Assembly: GCF_020193575.1 (NCBI RefSeq)
Contig: NZ_JADYVD010000033.1
Span: 26,417 to 90,416, forward strand
From: Ensifer sp. IC4062
Lineage (GTDB): Bacteria; Pseudomonadota; Alphaproteobacteria; Rhizobiales; Rhizobiaceae
DNA length: 64,000 nucleotides
Direction of reading: 5' to 3'
Every line of letters begins with the position of its first letter. Position 1 is the first letter of the stretch. Below the pieces are notes generated by a model. That model ran no database searches. It saw only the letters and a list, made by a program, of their open reading frames with translations, and was not told the DNA's origin. Below, in pieces: positions 18,521 through 26,370 of this stretch. A program made the translations under genes and the position numbers.

Positions 18521-19477
18521 ATGATAAGGATACGCTCTCTCAAATTCATGCTGGCTGGTGCCGTTTGCATGGCAGCCCTGACCGCCGGAACTGCCGTCGC
18601 GGCCGAACCGGAAAGCTGTGGCACCGTCCGTTTCTCCGACGTCGGCTGGACGGACATTACCGCGACGACGGCAACGGCAACGACGATTCTCAAGGGCCTC
18701 GGCTACCAGACGGACGTGAAGGTCCTGTCGGTTCCCGTCACCTATACCTCGCTGAAGAACAAGGACATCGACGTCTTCCTCGGCAACTGGATGCCGACGA
18801 TGGAAGCCGACATCGCACCCTATCGCGAGGACAAGTCTGTCGAAACCGTGCGCGAGAACCTCGAAGGCGCCAAGTACACGCTAGCGACCAACGCCAAAGG
18901 CGCGGAACTCGGCATCAAGGATTTCAAGGATATTGCCGCGCACAAGGACGCGCTGGACGGCAAGATCTACGGGATCGAACCGGGCAATGACGGCAACCGC
19001 CTGATCATCGATATGGTCGACAAGGGGACCTTCGATCTCAAGGGTTTCGAAGTGGTCGAATCCTCCGAGCAAGGCATGCTGGCGCAGGTCGCCCGCGCCG
19101 AGAAGGACGGCGAGCCGATTGTCTTCCTCGGGTGGGAGCCGCATCCGATGAACGCCAATTTCAAGCTTACCTATCTGTCGGGCGGCGATGACATCTTCGG
19201 TCCGAATTTCGGCGGCGCCACGGTGCTGACCAATGTGCGTGCCGGCTACACGACCGAATGCCCGAACGTCGGTGCCCTGCTGAAGAATCTGAAGTTCTCG
19301 CTCCAGATGGAGAATGAGATCATGGGCAAGATCCTGAACGACGGCGAAGAGCCGGAGGCAGCTGCGGCGGCATGGCTCAAGGCCAATCCGACGGCAATCG
19401 ACCCCTGGCTTGCTGGTGTGACCACAAGGGATGGCGGCGACGGACTGGCTGCGGTCAAGGCGGCTCTCGGTCTCTGA
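18521..19477 (+). CDS. choX: choline ABC transporter, periplasmic binding protein ChoX
   Basis: Periplasmic receptor that binds choline (and acetylcholine more weakly in S. meliloti) and delivers it to ChoWV. It has 318 residues, with a signal peptide MIRIRSLKFMLAGAVCMAAL ending about AVAAEP. The mature protein begins ESCGTVRFSDVGWTDITATTAT and contains SVPVTYTSLKNKDIDVFLGNWMP and FLGWEPHPMN, with tryptophans and tyrosines expected for the aromatic choline box. AGGGGAACG precedes the ATG. It is followed by a transcription terminator and then choW, an arrangement that would make more receptor than channel. Confidence 0.95.
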   Translation: MIRIRSLKFMLAGAVCMAALTAGTAVAAEPESCGTVRFSDVGWTDITATTATATTILKGLGYQTDVKVLSVPVTYTSLKNKDIDVFLGNWMPTMEADIAPYREDKSVETVRENLEGAKYTLATNAKGAELGIKDFKDIAAHKDALDGKIYGIEPGNDGNRLIIDMVDKGTFDLKGFEVVESSEQGMLAQVARAEKDGEPIVFLGWEPHPMNANFKLTYLSGGDDIFGPNFGGATVLTNVRAGYTTECPNVGALLKNLKFSLQMENEIMGKILNDGEEPEAAAAAWLKANPTAIDPWLAGVTTRDGGDGLAAVKAALGL

Positions 19478-19513
19478 TCGACCAGAGGGCCCACGTGTCC
19501 TGCAGCACGCATA

Positions 19514-19583
19514 ACGGTCGCTGTGGCACTTTGAAGTGCTGCACGTTTTATCCTTCAATCGCTCCGGTTTAAGGAAACATGCA
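19514..19583 (+). repeat. RIME-like element, shortened copy between choX and choW
   Basis: Carries the second half of the element: GCTGTGGCACTTTGAAGTGCTGCA, then an AT-rich palindrome that ends GGAAACATGCAG. The first palindrome is missing. Eight other copies are in the window. Confidence 0.75.
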
Positions 19584-19586
19584 GCG

Positions 19587-19611
19587 GGCGGGGCACCACC
19601 CCGCCTTTTTT
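19587..19611 (+). terminator. intra-operon terminator between choX and choW
   Basis: GGCGGGG, a five-base loop CACCA and CCCCGCC, followed by six T. It lies 110 bases after the choX stop codon and 50 bases before choW, so it should reduce transcription into choWV. Confidence 0.85.
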
Positions 19612-19662
19612 CACCGCTTAGCGCGATCCGGTTTTCGACCCTGACAAGAGGGATCCAAGCTC

Positions 19663-20508
19663 GTGGAATTTCTGACTGAATACCGCATCCCCATCGGAGG
19701 CTGGGCCAAAGCGTTCGTCGACTGGCTGACGACCAATTTCGAACTGTTCTTCGATCAGCTCGCAAATTTCCTGTCGGCGGTCGTGGCCGTCCTGCTCTTC
19801 ATCCTCCAGACACCGCACCCGCTTATCGTTGTTGCTATCGTCACTGCGCTTGCTTGGTGGCTGCGACGCTCGATCGGAATTGCGCTCTTCACCGGTCTTG
19901 GGCTGCTGCTGATCATCAATCAGGGCTACTGGCAAGAAACGACCGAAACACTGGCGCTGGTGCTCGCGGCGAGCTTCGTCAGCATGGCTGTCGGGGTTCC
20001 GCTTGGCATTGCCGCAGCGAGACGTGCCTGGGTCTACTCGATCATGCGTCCGATTCTCGATCTCATGCAAACCATTCCCACCTTCGTCTATCTCATTCCG
20101 GCGCTGATCCTCTTCGGCCTCGGCATGGTGCCGGGCCTGATCGCCACGGTCATCTTCGCGATACCCGCGCCGATCCGATTGACCAGACTCGGCATCATCT
20201 CCACGCCTCCGTCGCTGGTCGAGGCAGCCGAGTCCTTTGGCGCCACGCCATGGCAGGTGCTGCGCAAGGTGGAACTGCCTTTCGCAATGCCGCAGATCAT
20301 GGCCGGACTTACCCAGACGATCATGCTGTCGCTCTCCATGGTCGTCATCGCCGCCCTGGTTGGCGCCGACGGCCTCGGCGTACCAGTCCTCAGGGCGCTG
20401 AACACGGTGAACATCGCCAGGGGGTTCGAATCCGGCCTCTGCATCGTCATTCTCGCCATTGTGCTCGACCGTCTGTTCCGCTCGTCCGATGAAGGAGAAG
20501 GCGCATGA
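19663..20508 (+). CDS. choW: choline ABC transporter permease ChoW
   Basis: Inner-membrane permease of the choline importer, 281 residues, with six or so hydrophobic segments. The EAA-type cytoplasmic loop that docks with the ATPase is seen in PSLVEAAESFGATPWQVLRKVELPFAMPQIMAG. The family is the glycine betaine/proline betaine permease group (ProW/OpuAB-like). The proposed start is GTG with GAGGG ten bases upstream. It overlaps choV by four bases (ATGA), showing tight co-translation. It shares the transcript with choX only when RNA polymerase passes the terminator. Confidence 0.93.
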   Translation: MEFLTEYRIPIGGWAKAFVDWLTTNFELFFDQLANFLSAVVAVLLFILQTPHPLIVVAIVTALAWWLRRSIGIALFTGLGLLLIINQGYWQETTETLALVLAASFVSMAVGVPLGIAAARRAWVYSIMRPILDLMQTIPTFVYLIPALILFGLGMVPGLIATVIFAIPAPIRLTRLGIISTPPSLVEAAESFGATPWQVLRKVELPFAMPQIMAGLTQTIMLSLSMVVIAALVGADGLGVPVLRALNTVNIARGFESGLCIVILAIVLDRLFRSSDEGEGA

Positions 20509-21554
20509 CGGACGCCGTCGTTTTCAAGAATGTCGACATCATCTTCGGCAAGAGCCCGCAGGCCGCCCTGCAAATGGTCGACCAGGGAAAAAGTCGCGAC
20601 GAGATCGGCGCGGCCACGGGTCTCGTGCTCGGCGTTGCAGGGGCTTCGCTGACCATCAACGAGGGCGAAATCCTCGTCCTGATGGGTCTCTCCGGGTCCG
20701 GCAAATCGACTCTGCTCAGGGCCGTCAACGGTCTCGCGCCCGTGGTACGCGGCGAGGTCGAGATCAAGACGGCGAACGGATCGCTGAACCCCTATCGCTG
20801 CACCGCGAAGTCGCTGCGCGACTTCCGCATGCACACGGTTTCCATGGTGTTTCAGCAGTTTGCGCTTCTTCCCTGGCGCACCGTCGCCGACAATGTCGGC
20901 TTCGGTCTCGAGCTCGCGGGCATGGCCGAGGCGGAGCGAAAGAAGCGCGTCGGCGAACAGCTCGAGCTGGTCAACCTGACGAAATGGGCGGACAGGAAAG
21001 TCAACGAGCTTTCGGGCGGCATGCAACAGCGCGTCGGACTTGCCCGCGCCTTTGCGACCGGTGCGCCAATCCTACTGATGGACGAACCATTTTCGGCGCT
21101 CGATCCGTTGATCCGCACCCGCTTGCAGGATGAATTGCTCGAATTCCAGCGTCGACTGAAGAAGACGATCATCTTCGTGAGCCACGATCTCGATGAGGCC
21201 TTCCGCATCGGAAACCGTATTGCCATCATGGAGGGCGGACGCATCATCCAGTGCGGTACACCACAGGAGATCGTGAAGAACCCGGCAAACCAGTATGTCG
21301 CCGACTTCGTCCAGCACATGAACCCGATCACCATGCTGATGGCCAAGGACGTCATGCGGACCGGCGTCGAACGCGGCGCGACCATTGCCGGCGTGACGGC
21401 GACGGCGAAACCGACGACTCCTCTCGTCGATATCCTGGACGCGATGTCGCGCCAACCGGGCAGCATCGGCGTCGTCGACAACGGCGCGGTGGTCGGCACC
21501 ATCGACGCGCAAAACATAGTCGAAGGCCTGACGCGACATCGCAACAAAAGTTGA
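20505..21554 (+). CDS. choV: choline ABC transporter ATP-binding protein ChoV
   Basis: ATPase of the choline importer, 349 residues. Walker A is MGLSGSGKSTLLR (about residues 64-76), the signature is LSGGMQQRVGLARAF, and Walker B is PILLMDEPFSALD. A long insertion before the core and the C-terminal extension (GVTATAKPTTPLVDILDAM) fit ATPases of the glycine betaine type, which often carry a CBS-like regulatory tail. The start overlaps choW by four bases. A rho-independent terminator follows. Confidence 0.95.
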   Translation: MTDAVVFKNVDIIFGKSPQAALQMVDQGKSRDEIGAATGLVLGVAGASLTINEGEILVLMGLSGSGKSTLLRAVNGLAPVVRGEVEIKTANGSLNPYRCTAKSLRDFRMHTVSMVFQQFALLPWRTVADNVGFGLELAGMAEAERKKRVGEQLELVNLTKWADRKVNELSGGMQQRVGLARAFATGAPILLMDEPFSALDPLIRTRLQDELLEFQRRLKKTIIFVSHDLDEAFRIGNRIAIMEGGRIIQCGTPQEIVKNPANQYVADFVQHMNPITMLMAKDVMRTGVERGATIAGVTATAKPTTPLVDILDAMSRQPGSIGVVDNGAVVGTIDAQNIVEGLTRHRNKS

Positions 21555-21576
21555 CGCAACACGCCGAACGGCCAAT

Positions 21577-21608
21577 AAAGCCCGGAGCAAACGGCTTCGG
21601 GCTTTTTT
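21577..21608 (+). terminator. rho-independent terminator after choV
   Basis: AAGCCCG (21578-21584) pairs with CGGGCTT (21598-21604) and is followed by six T. It lies 24 bases after the choV stop codon. Confidence 0.8.
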
Positions 21609-21646
21609 GTTGTTCGGGGCGACGAGCGGCGAAAGGAAGACCGGTC

Positions 21647-22390
21647 ATGAGCGAAAAACCCAACGTGCTGCGCGAAACCGATGATGAGGCCCGCAAGCTC
21701 GCCCGGACATTGCTTCGCTCGGCGAAAAGCGGCTCGCTGGCTGCGATCGAGCCCGAAAGCGGCGGATTCCCCTTTGTCAGCCGTGTGTTGATCGGCATCG
21801 ACATCGATGGCGCGCCGGTCGTTCTCGTCTCGCGATTGGCAACGCACACGCAGGCGCTGCTCGCCGACGAGCGCGCGTCGCTTCTGACCGGCGAGCCCGG
21901 CAAGGGCGATCCCCTCGCTCACCCGCGCCTTACCGTTCAGTGCAAGGCGGAAGAGGTCTCGCGCGAATCAGAGGCCCACGCCCGCATCCGCGCGCGCTTC
22001 GTCCGCCGCCATCCCAAGGCCAAACTCTATGTCGACTTTCCCGATTTCGGCTTCTTTCGCCTGAGCCCATTGAGGGCGAGCCTCAACGGCGGCTTCGGGC
22101 GCGCCTACGCACTGATGGCCGAAGACCTCGCCATAGCTTCACCGGCCGCCGCCGCGCTCGCCGAGATGGAAGACAGCGCGATCGACCACATGAATGCCGA
22201 CCATGCCGACGCCGTGAAATACTATGCGGTTACTCACTGCCGGGCGCCCGATAGCGATTGGAAGATCGTCGGTATCGATGCGGCCGGTCTCGATCTTTCC
22301 GACGGCGACCAGCTCAGGCGTCTCGAATTCCAAACGCCCCTGCAAGATGTGACCGAATTGCGGCCGCTTCTGAAAAAACTTTACGGTTAA
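21647..22390 (+). CDS. HugZ-like FMN-binding/DUF2470 protein
   Basis: A 247-residue protein beginning MSEKPNVLRETDDEARKLARTLL. The first two thirds form a split-barrel of the pyridoxamine-5'-phosphate oxidase type (SGSLAAIEPESGGFPFVSRV, LLTGEPGKGDPLAHPRLTVQ). The last part is a DUF2470 domain with IDHMNADHADAVKYYAV. This is the layout of HugZ-type heme-degrading proteins, although heme binding cannot be shown here; HutZ/HugZ or a flavin-dependent reductase are both possible. GAAAGGAAG precedes the ATG. It lies just after the choV terminator and before nolR. Confidence 0.8.
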   Translation: MSEKPNVLRETDDEARKLARTLLRSAKSGSLAAIEPESGGFPFVSRVLIGIDIDGAPVVLVSRLATHTQALLADERASLLTGEPGKGDPLAHPRLTVQCKAEEVSRESEAHARIRARFVRRHPKAKLYVDFPDFGFFRLSPLRASLNGGFGRAYALMAEDLAIASPAAAALAEMEDSAIDHMNADHADAVKYYAVTHCRAPDSDWKIVGIDAAGLDLSDGDQLRRLEFQTPLQDVTELRPLLKKLYG

Positions 22391-22454
22391 TCGGGGCTTA
22401 GCTACCCCCATTTCTTGCAGGGGGTGGTTGCCCTTTTATGCATCACGTCTAATT

Positions 22455-22470
22455 ATCGTGCTTCACTAAT
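22455..22470 (-). promoter_or_regulatory. NolR box upstream of nolR (ATTAG-N9-AT)
   Basis: On the minus strand the sequence reads ATTAG, nine bases, AT and then AATTAG. This fits the consensus (A/T)TTAG-N9-A(T/A) described for NolR. It ends 28 bases before the nolR start, where autoregulation would act. The match is by motif and position. Confidence 0.7.
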
Positions 22471-22497
22471 CATAACTACGTGTGATGTAATTTTCGC

Positions 22498-22851
22498 ATG
22501 GAGCACGCAATGCAGCCCCTTCCGCCTGAAAAACACGAGGAAGCCGAAATAGCAGCCGGTTTCCTTTCGGCCATGGCAAATCCTAAACGCCTCCTCATCC
22601 TTGACTCTCTCATCAAGGAAGAGCTGGCGGTCGGTGCATTGGCCAACAAGGTCGGGCTGAGCCAGTCGGCCCTTTCCCAGCACCTTTCGAAATTGCGCGC
22701 CCAGAACCTGGTAAGCACCCGTCGTGACGCCCAGACGATTTATTATTCGAGTTCCTCTGACGCGGTCATGAAGATCTTGGGCGCCCTCGCTGAAATCTAT
22801 GGCGAAGACAATGCCGTGGAAGAAAAAGTTCTCGTCCGCAAATCGGCGTAA
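22498..22851 (+). CDS. nolR: nodulation regulator NolR, ArsR-family winged helix
   Basis: A 117-residue ArsR-family repressor. In S. meliloti NolR represses nod genes and several chromosomal genes and represses itself. The recognition helix region is VGLSQSALSQHLSKLRAQNLVS, with a winged segment TRRDAQTIYYSSS. Text such as KHEEAEIAAGFLSAMANPKRLLILDSL closely matches what I recall of NolR. The frame is intact to the C-terminal VRKSA; the reference strain Rm1021 is reported to carry a damaged nolR. No strong ribosome-binding site precedes the ATG. A NolR box lies in the promoter region. Confidence 0.88.
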   Translation: MEHAMQPLPPEKHEEAEIAAGFLSAMANPKRLLILDSLIKEELAVGALANKVGLSQSALSQHLSKLRAQNLVSTRRDAQTIYYSSSSDAVMKILGALAEIYGEDNAVEEKVLVRKSA

Positions 22852-22886
22852 TCTCCCAATACGCCCGTTACGCTGGAACCGTCATG

Positions 22887-22923
22887 AGCCCCCACGAGCA
22901 ATCGCGCGGGGCTTATGTTTTTT
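22887..22923 (+). terminator. probable terminator after nolR
   Basis: AGCCCC (22887-22892) pairs with GGGGCT (22908-22913), followed by TATGTTTTTT. The T-run begins a few bases after the stem, and the site lies 36 bases past the nolR stop codon. Confidence 0.65.
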
Positions 22924-23028
22924 AGGCGAACCACGAAAACGCCGACCATCTTCTCGCGAGACTCAAAGCCCCAGGCTTGACGCTATCGGACGCGCTGATA
23001 GTTTGACCAAAGGGTAAAAGAATCCGGT

Positions 23029-23090
23029 CTACAACGCCGCGCGTCTTATCAGACGCAGGACGCTGTGGCACTTTGAATTGCTGCATGTTT
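23029..23090 (+). repeat. RIME-like element, truncated copy
   Basis: Contains the first palindrome (CTACAACGCCGCGCGTCTTATCAGACGC...), the linker GCACTTTGAATTGCTGCATG, and stops at the start of the second palindrome. It lies about 60 bases before the aminotransferase start. Confidence 0.8.
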
Positions 23091-23152
23091 GAGGACTGCA
23101 GTGGCCAGCCACGCGCACCGCCAGCAAACAGATCCGCCGAGGAGAACAGGCC

Positions 23153-24481
23153 ATGTCGAACCGATTGAATACAACGCCGAACGATCTGCGCGCCTTCTGG
23201 ATGCCGTTCACGGCCAATCGGCAGTTCAAGAAGGAGCCGCGCCTCTTCGTCGGCGCCAAAGACATGTATTACACGACCCACGACGGCCGCACAGTTCTGG
23301 ATGGAACCGCCGGCCTCTGGTGCGTGAATGCGGGGCACTGTCGGCCCAAGATCACCGAAGCGATCCGCGAACAGGCCGGTGAACTCGACTATGCGCCGGC
23401 TTTCCAGCTCGGCCATCCGAAAGCCTTCGAGTTAGCGAACCGGCTAGTAGACATCGCGCCTGAGGGCATGAACCATGTCCTCTACACGAACTCCGGCTCG
23501 GAATCGGTCGATACAGCACTCAAGGTCGCGCTTGCCTATCATCGCGCCAAGGGCAATGGCTCGCGCTTCCGGCTGATCGGCCGCGAGCGCGGTTATCACG
23601 GCGTCAACTTCGGCGGTATCTCGGTCGGCGGCATCGTCGCCAACCGCAAGATGTTCGGCACGCTTCTGACCGGCGTCGATCACCTGCCGCATACCTACCT
23701 TCCGGCCAAGAATGCTTTCACCCGCGGGGAGCCGGAGCATGGCGCCGATCTTGCAGCCGAACTGGAGCGGATCGTCACCCTGCATGACGCCTCCACCATC
23801 GCCGCCGTTATCGTCGAGCCTGTTGCCGGCTCCACCGGCGTGCTCATTCCGCCGAAGGGCTATCTCCAGAAGCTGCGCGAGATCTGCACCAAACACGGCA
23901 TCCTGCTAATCTTCGACGAGGTCATCACCGGTTTTGGCCGCCTGGGCACGCCGTTCGCCGCCCAGTATTTCGACGTGAAGCCAGACATCATTACGACCGC
24001 GAAAGGCATCACCAACGGCGTGATCCCGATGGGCGCCGTCTTCGTGACATCGGAGATCCACGACGCCTTCATGACCGGGCCGGAACATCTGATCGAGTTC
24101 TTCCACGGCTACACCTACTCCGGCAACCCGATTGCCTCCGCTGCCGCACTTGGCACGCTCGACACCTACAAGGAGGAAGGCCTGCTCACGCGGGCCGCCG
24201 AGCTCGCCCCCTACTGGGAAGAAGCTCTGCATTCGCTCAAGGACTGCCCGCATGTCATCGACATCCGCAACATCGGACTGATCGGCGCGATCGAACTGGA
24301 ACCGATCGCCGGAGAGCCGACGAAGCGTGCATTCTCCGCCTTCCTGAAGGCCTATGAGAAGGGACTGCTTATCCGCACGACCGGCGATATTATCGCGTTG
24401 TCGCCACCGCTGATCATCCAGAAACAGCAGATCGACGAATTGTTCGACAAACTGCGAGACGTGCTGAAGAACAACATCTGA
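23153..24481 (+). CDS. class III omega-amino acid--pyruvate aminotransferase
   Basis: A 442-residue PLP enzyme that moves an amino group from beta-alanine or other omega-amino acids to pyruvate. Family blocks are FWMPFTANRQFKKEPRLF near the N terminus, NSGSESVDTALKVALAYH (phosphate loop), the pyridine-binding IFDEVITGFGRLG, and the PLP lysine in TTAKGITNGVIPMGAV. The exact substrate cannot be fixed by sequence. GAGGAGAAC lies eight bases before the ATG. It is transcribed on its own, with a RIME-like repeat and a hairpin repeat on its two sides. Confidence 0.9.
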   Translation: MSNRLNTTPNDLRAFWMPFTANRQFKKEPRLFVGAKDMYYTTHDGRTVLDGTAGLWCVNAGHCRPKITEAIREQAGELDYAPAFQLGHPKAFELANRLVDIAPEGMNHVLYTNSGSESVDTALKVALAYHRAKGNGSRFRLIGRERGYHGVNFGGISVGGIVANRKMFGTLLTGVDHLPHTYLPAKNAFTRGEPEHGADLAAELERIVTLHDASTIAAVIVEPVAGSTGVLIPPKGYLQKLREICTKHGILLIFDEVITGFGRLGTPFAAQYFDVKPDIITTAKGITNGVIPMGAVFVTSEIHDAFMTGPEHLIEFFHGYTYSGNPIASAAALGTLDTYKEEGLLTRAAELAPYWEEALHSLKDCPHVIDIRNIGLIGAIELEPIAGEPTKRAFSAFLKAYEKGLLIRTTGDIIALSPPLIIQKQQIDELFDKLRDVLKNNI

Positions 24482-24506
24482 GCTTTCGGCACCACGCTTT
24501 CTCAGG

Positions 24507-24532
24507 CCCTTTCCCCGCATGCGGGGAGAGGG
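24507..24532. repeat. short GC-rich palindrome after the aminotransferase gene
   Basis: CCCTTTCCCCGCATGCGGGGAGAGGG-type palindrome, related to the hairpins at 43062-43087 and 45555-45580 region. A T-poor tail follows, so it may be a repeat rather than a true terminator. Confidence 0.55.
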
Positions 24533-24552
24533 TTATTGTTATGAATCAACTA

Positions 24553-24653
24553 CTGCATGATTCCCTAAATCGGAATCGACTTAAGGACAAAACTCATGCA
24601 GCAATTCAAAGGGCTACAGCGACCTTTGCGTCCGATGAACGCGCGGCGCGGTA
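24553..24653 (-). repeat. RIME-like element, full-length inverted copy
   Basis: Both palindromes are present in reverse orientation: CTGCATGA ... CTCATGCAG first, then CTACAGCGACCTTTGCG ... GCGCGGTAG. The end of the element lies about 16 bases before the proposed ade start. Confidence 0.8.
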
Positions 24654-24669
24654 GATGCGGAGTGCGCGC

Positions 24670-26367
24670 ATGTCTGAGATGTTGGAACGTTTCATCGATC
24701 AGGGTGTGGGCCGCGCGCCGGCTGATATCGTGCTCAAGGGCGGCCGTTTTTTCGATCTCGTCACCGGAGAGCTCATTGCCTCCGACATCGCCATTTGCGG
24801 CGACCGCATCGTTGGCACCTGCGGCGACTATCAGGGACGCGAGGAAATTGACATCGCCGGCCGCATCGTCGTGCCGGGGTTCATCGACACGCACCTGCAC
24901 ATCGAATCCTCGCTCGTCACTCCTCACGAGTTCGACCGCTGCGTCCTGCCGCTCGGCATCACGACAGCAATCTGCGACCCGCACGAGATCGCCAACGTCG
25001 TTGGCACCGAGGGGATCCAGTTCTTCCTCGATTCGGCGATGGAAACGATCATGGACATCCGCGTCCAGCTTTCGTCCTGCGTGCCGGCAACACATCTGGA
25101 GACGGCCGGTGCCGACCTGCCGATCGAGCGCCTCGTGCCCTTCCGCGACCACGCCAAGGTGATCGGGCTCGCCGAGTTCATGAACTTTCCCGGCGTCGTC
25201 CATAAGGACCCCGTCTGTCTGGCCAAGCTCGACGCATTCCAAGGCGGTCACATCGACGGCCATGCACCGCTTCTCTCCGGCAAGGAGCTGAACGGCTATC
25301 TCGCCACCGGCATCCGCACCGATCACGAATGCACGACTGCGGAGGAGGCGCTTGAAAAGATCCGCAAGGGCATGCACATTCTCGTGCGCGAGGGCTCGGT
25401 CTCAAAGGACTTGCATGCCCTGATGCCGATCATCACCGAGCGGCTGTCGCCCCACCTTGCGCTCTGCACCGACGACCGCAATCCACTCGATATCGCCGAA
25501 CAGGGTCACCTCGATCACATGATCCGCACCGCGATCGCGGCCGGCGTCCAGCCTCTGGCGATCTATCGCGCTGCCGCGATTTCCGCTGCTCGCGCCTTCG
25601 GCCTCAGGGACCGCGGCCTTGTCGCCCCAGGCTGGCGCGCCGACCTCGTCGTCATCGACAGTCTGGAGAACTGCAAGGCCGAGATCGTGTTTTCCGGCGG
25701 CAGACGGGTAACGGATGCGCTGTTCGCGACGCGCAAGCCAGTCGAGCCGGTCGGGCTCGACAGCGTCAAGGCTCGCCAGGTCAAGGCTGCCGATTTCGCG
25801 GTTCCCTTTGCCGATGGCCAGACCTCGGTGATCGGCGTCCTGCCCGGGAAGATCATCACCGAACACCGGCGCTTCCACCTGCCTGCTGAAGGGAATCAGA
25901 CTGGAATTGACCTCGGCAGGGACATCATCAAGGTGGCCGTCATCGAGCGTCACGGCGTCAACGGCAACCACGCCAATGGCTTCGTCCAGGGCTTCGGCCT
26001 GAAGAAGGGCGCGATCGCCTCGACCGTCGGCCACGACAGCCACAATATCTGCGTAGTTGGCGTCAGCGACGAAGACATGGCGATCGCTGCCAATCGGCTC
26101 GGCGAAATCAAGGGCGGTTTCGTCGTTGTCGAAGACAGCAAGGTCACTGGCGAAATCGCCCTCCCCGTCGCCGGCCTCATGAGCCTCGAACCCCACGAGC
26201 GGGTGCGTGACACTCTCCATCACCTGCGGCAAGCCGCCTTCGCCCTCGGCGCCACGCTGGAGGAGCCCTTCCTGCAGCTCGCCTTCCTGCCGTTGCCGGT
26301 GATTCCGCATCTGAAGATCTCGGACAAGGGCCTTGTCGATGTGGATACGTTCACGCTGATCGGGTGA
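24670..26367 (+). CDS. ade: adenine deaminase
   Basis: Deaminates adenine to hypoxanthine, feeding purine salvage and degradation. The 565-residue amidohydrolase has metal ligands in [15 protein letters not shown] and [11 protein letters not shown], the expected length and blocks such as [26 protein letters not shown], and a C-terminal domain with [34 protein letters not shown]. The start at [12 protein letters not shown] is preferred to an ATG 15 bases upstream since GGAG lies seven bases before it. It sits 17 kb from the purine catabolic cluster, which would take hypoxanthine further. Confidence 0.94.
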   Translation: MSEMLERFIDQGVGRAPADIVLKGGRFFDLVTGELIASDIAICGDRIVGTCGDYQGREEIDIAGRIVVPGFIDTHLHIESSLVTPHEFDRCVLPLGITTAICDPHEIANVVGTEGIQFFLDSAMETIMDIRVQLSSCVPATHLETAGADLPIERLVPFRDHAKVIGLAEFMNFPGVVHKDPVCLAKLDAFQGGHIDGHAPLLSGKELNGYLATGIRTDHECTTAEEALEKIRKGMHILVREGSVSKDLHALMPIITERLSPHLALCTDDRNPLDIAEQGHLDHMIRTAIAAGVQPLAIYRAAAISAARAFGLRDRGLVAPGWRADLVVIDSLENCKAEIVFSGGRRVTDALFATRKPVEPVGLDSVKARQVKAADFAVPFADGQTSVIGVLPGKIITEHRRFHLPAEGNQTGIDLGRDIIKVAVIERHGVNGNHANGFVQGFGLKKGAIASTVGHDSHNICVVGVSDEDMAIAANRLGEIKGGFVVVEDSKVTGEIALPVAGLMSLEPHERVRDTLHHLRQAAFALGATLEEPFLQLAFLPLPVIPHLKISDKGLVDVDTFTLIG

Positions 26368-26370
26368 CGG

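Larger units (their letters stand above)
22852..23152. other. nolR-aminotransferase intergenic region
   Basis: Holds the nolR terminator, about 100 bases with nothing I can name, and a RIME-like repeat. No credible gene is visible. Confidence 0.6.

Noticed and set aside
24507..24532. terminator of the aminotransferase gene
   Set aside because: The palindrome lacks a T-run and is related to repeats elsewhere, so I list it as a repeat.
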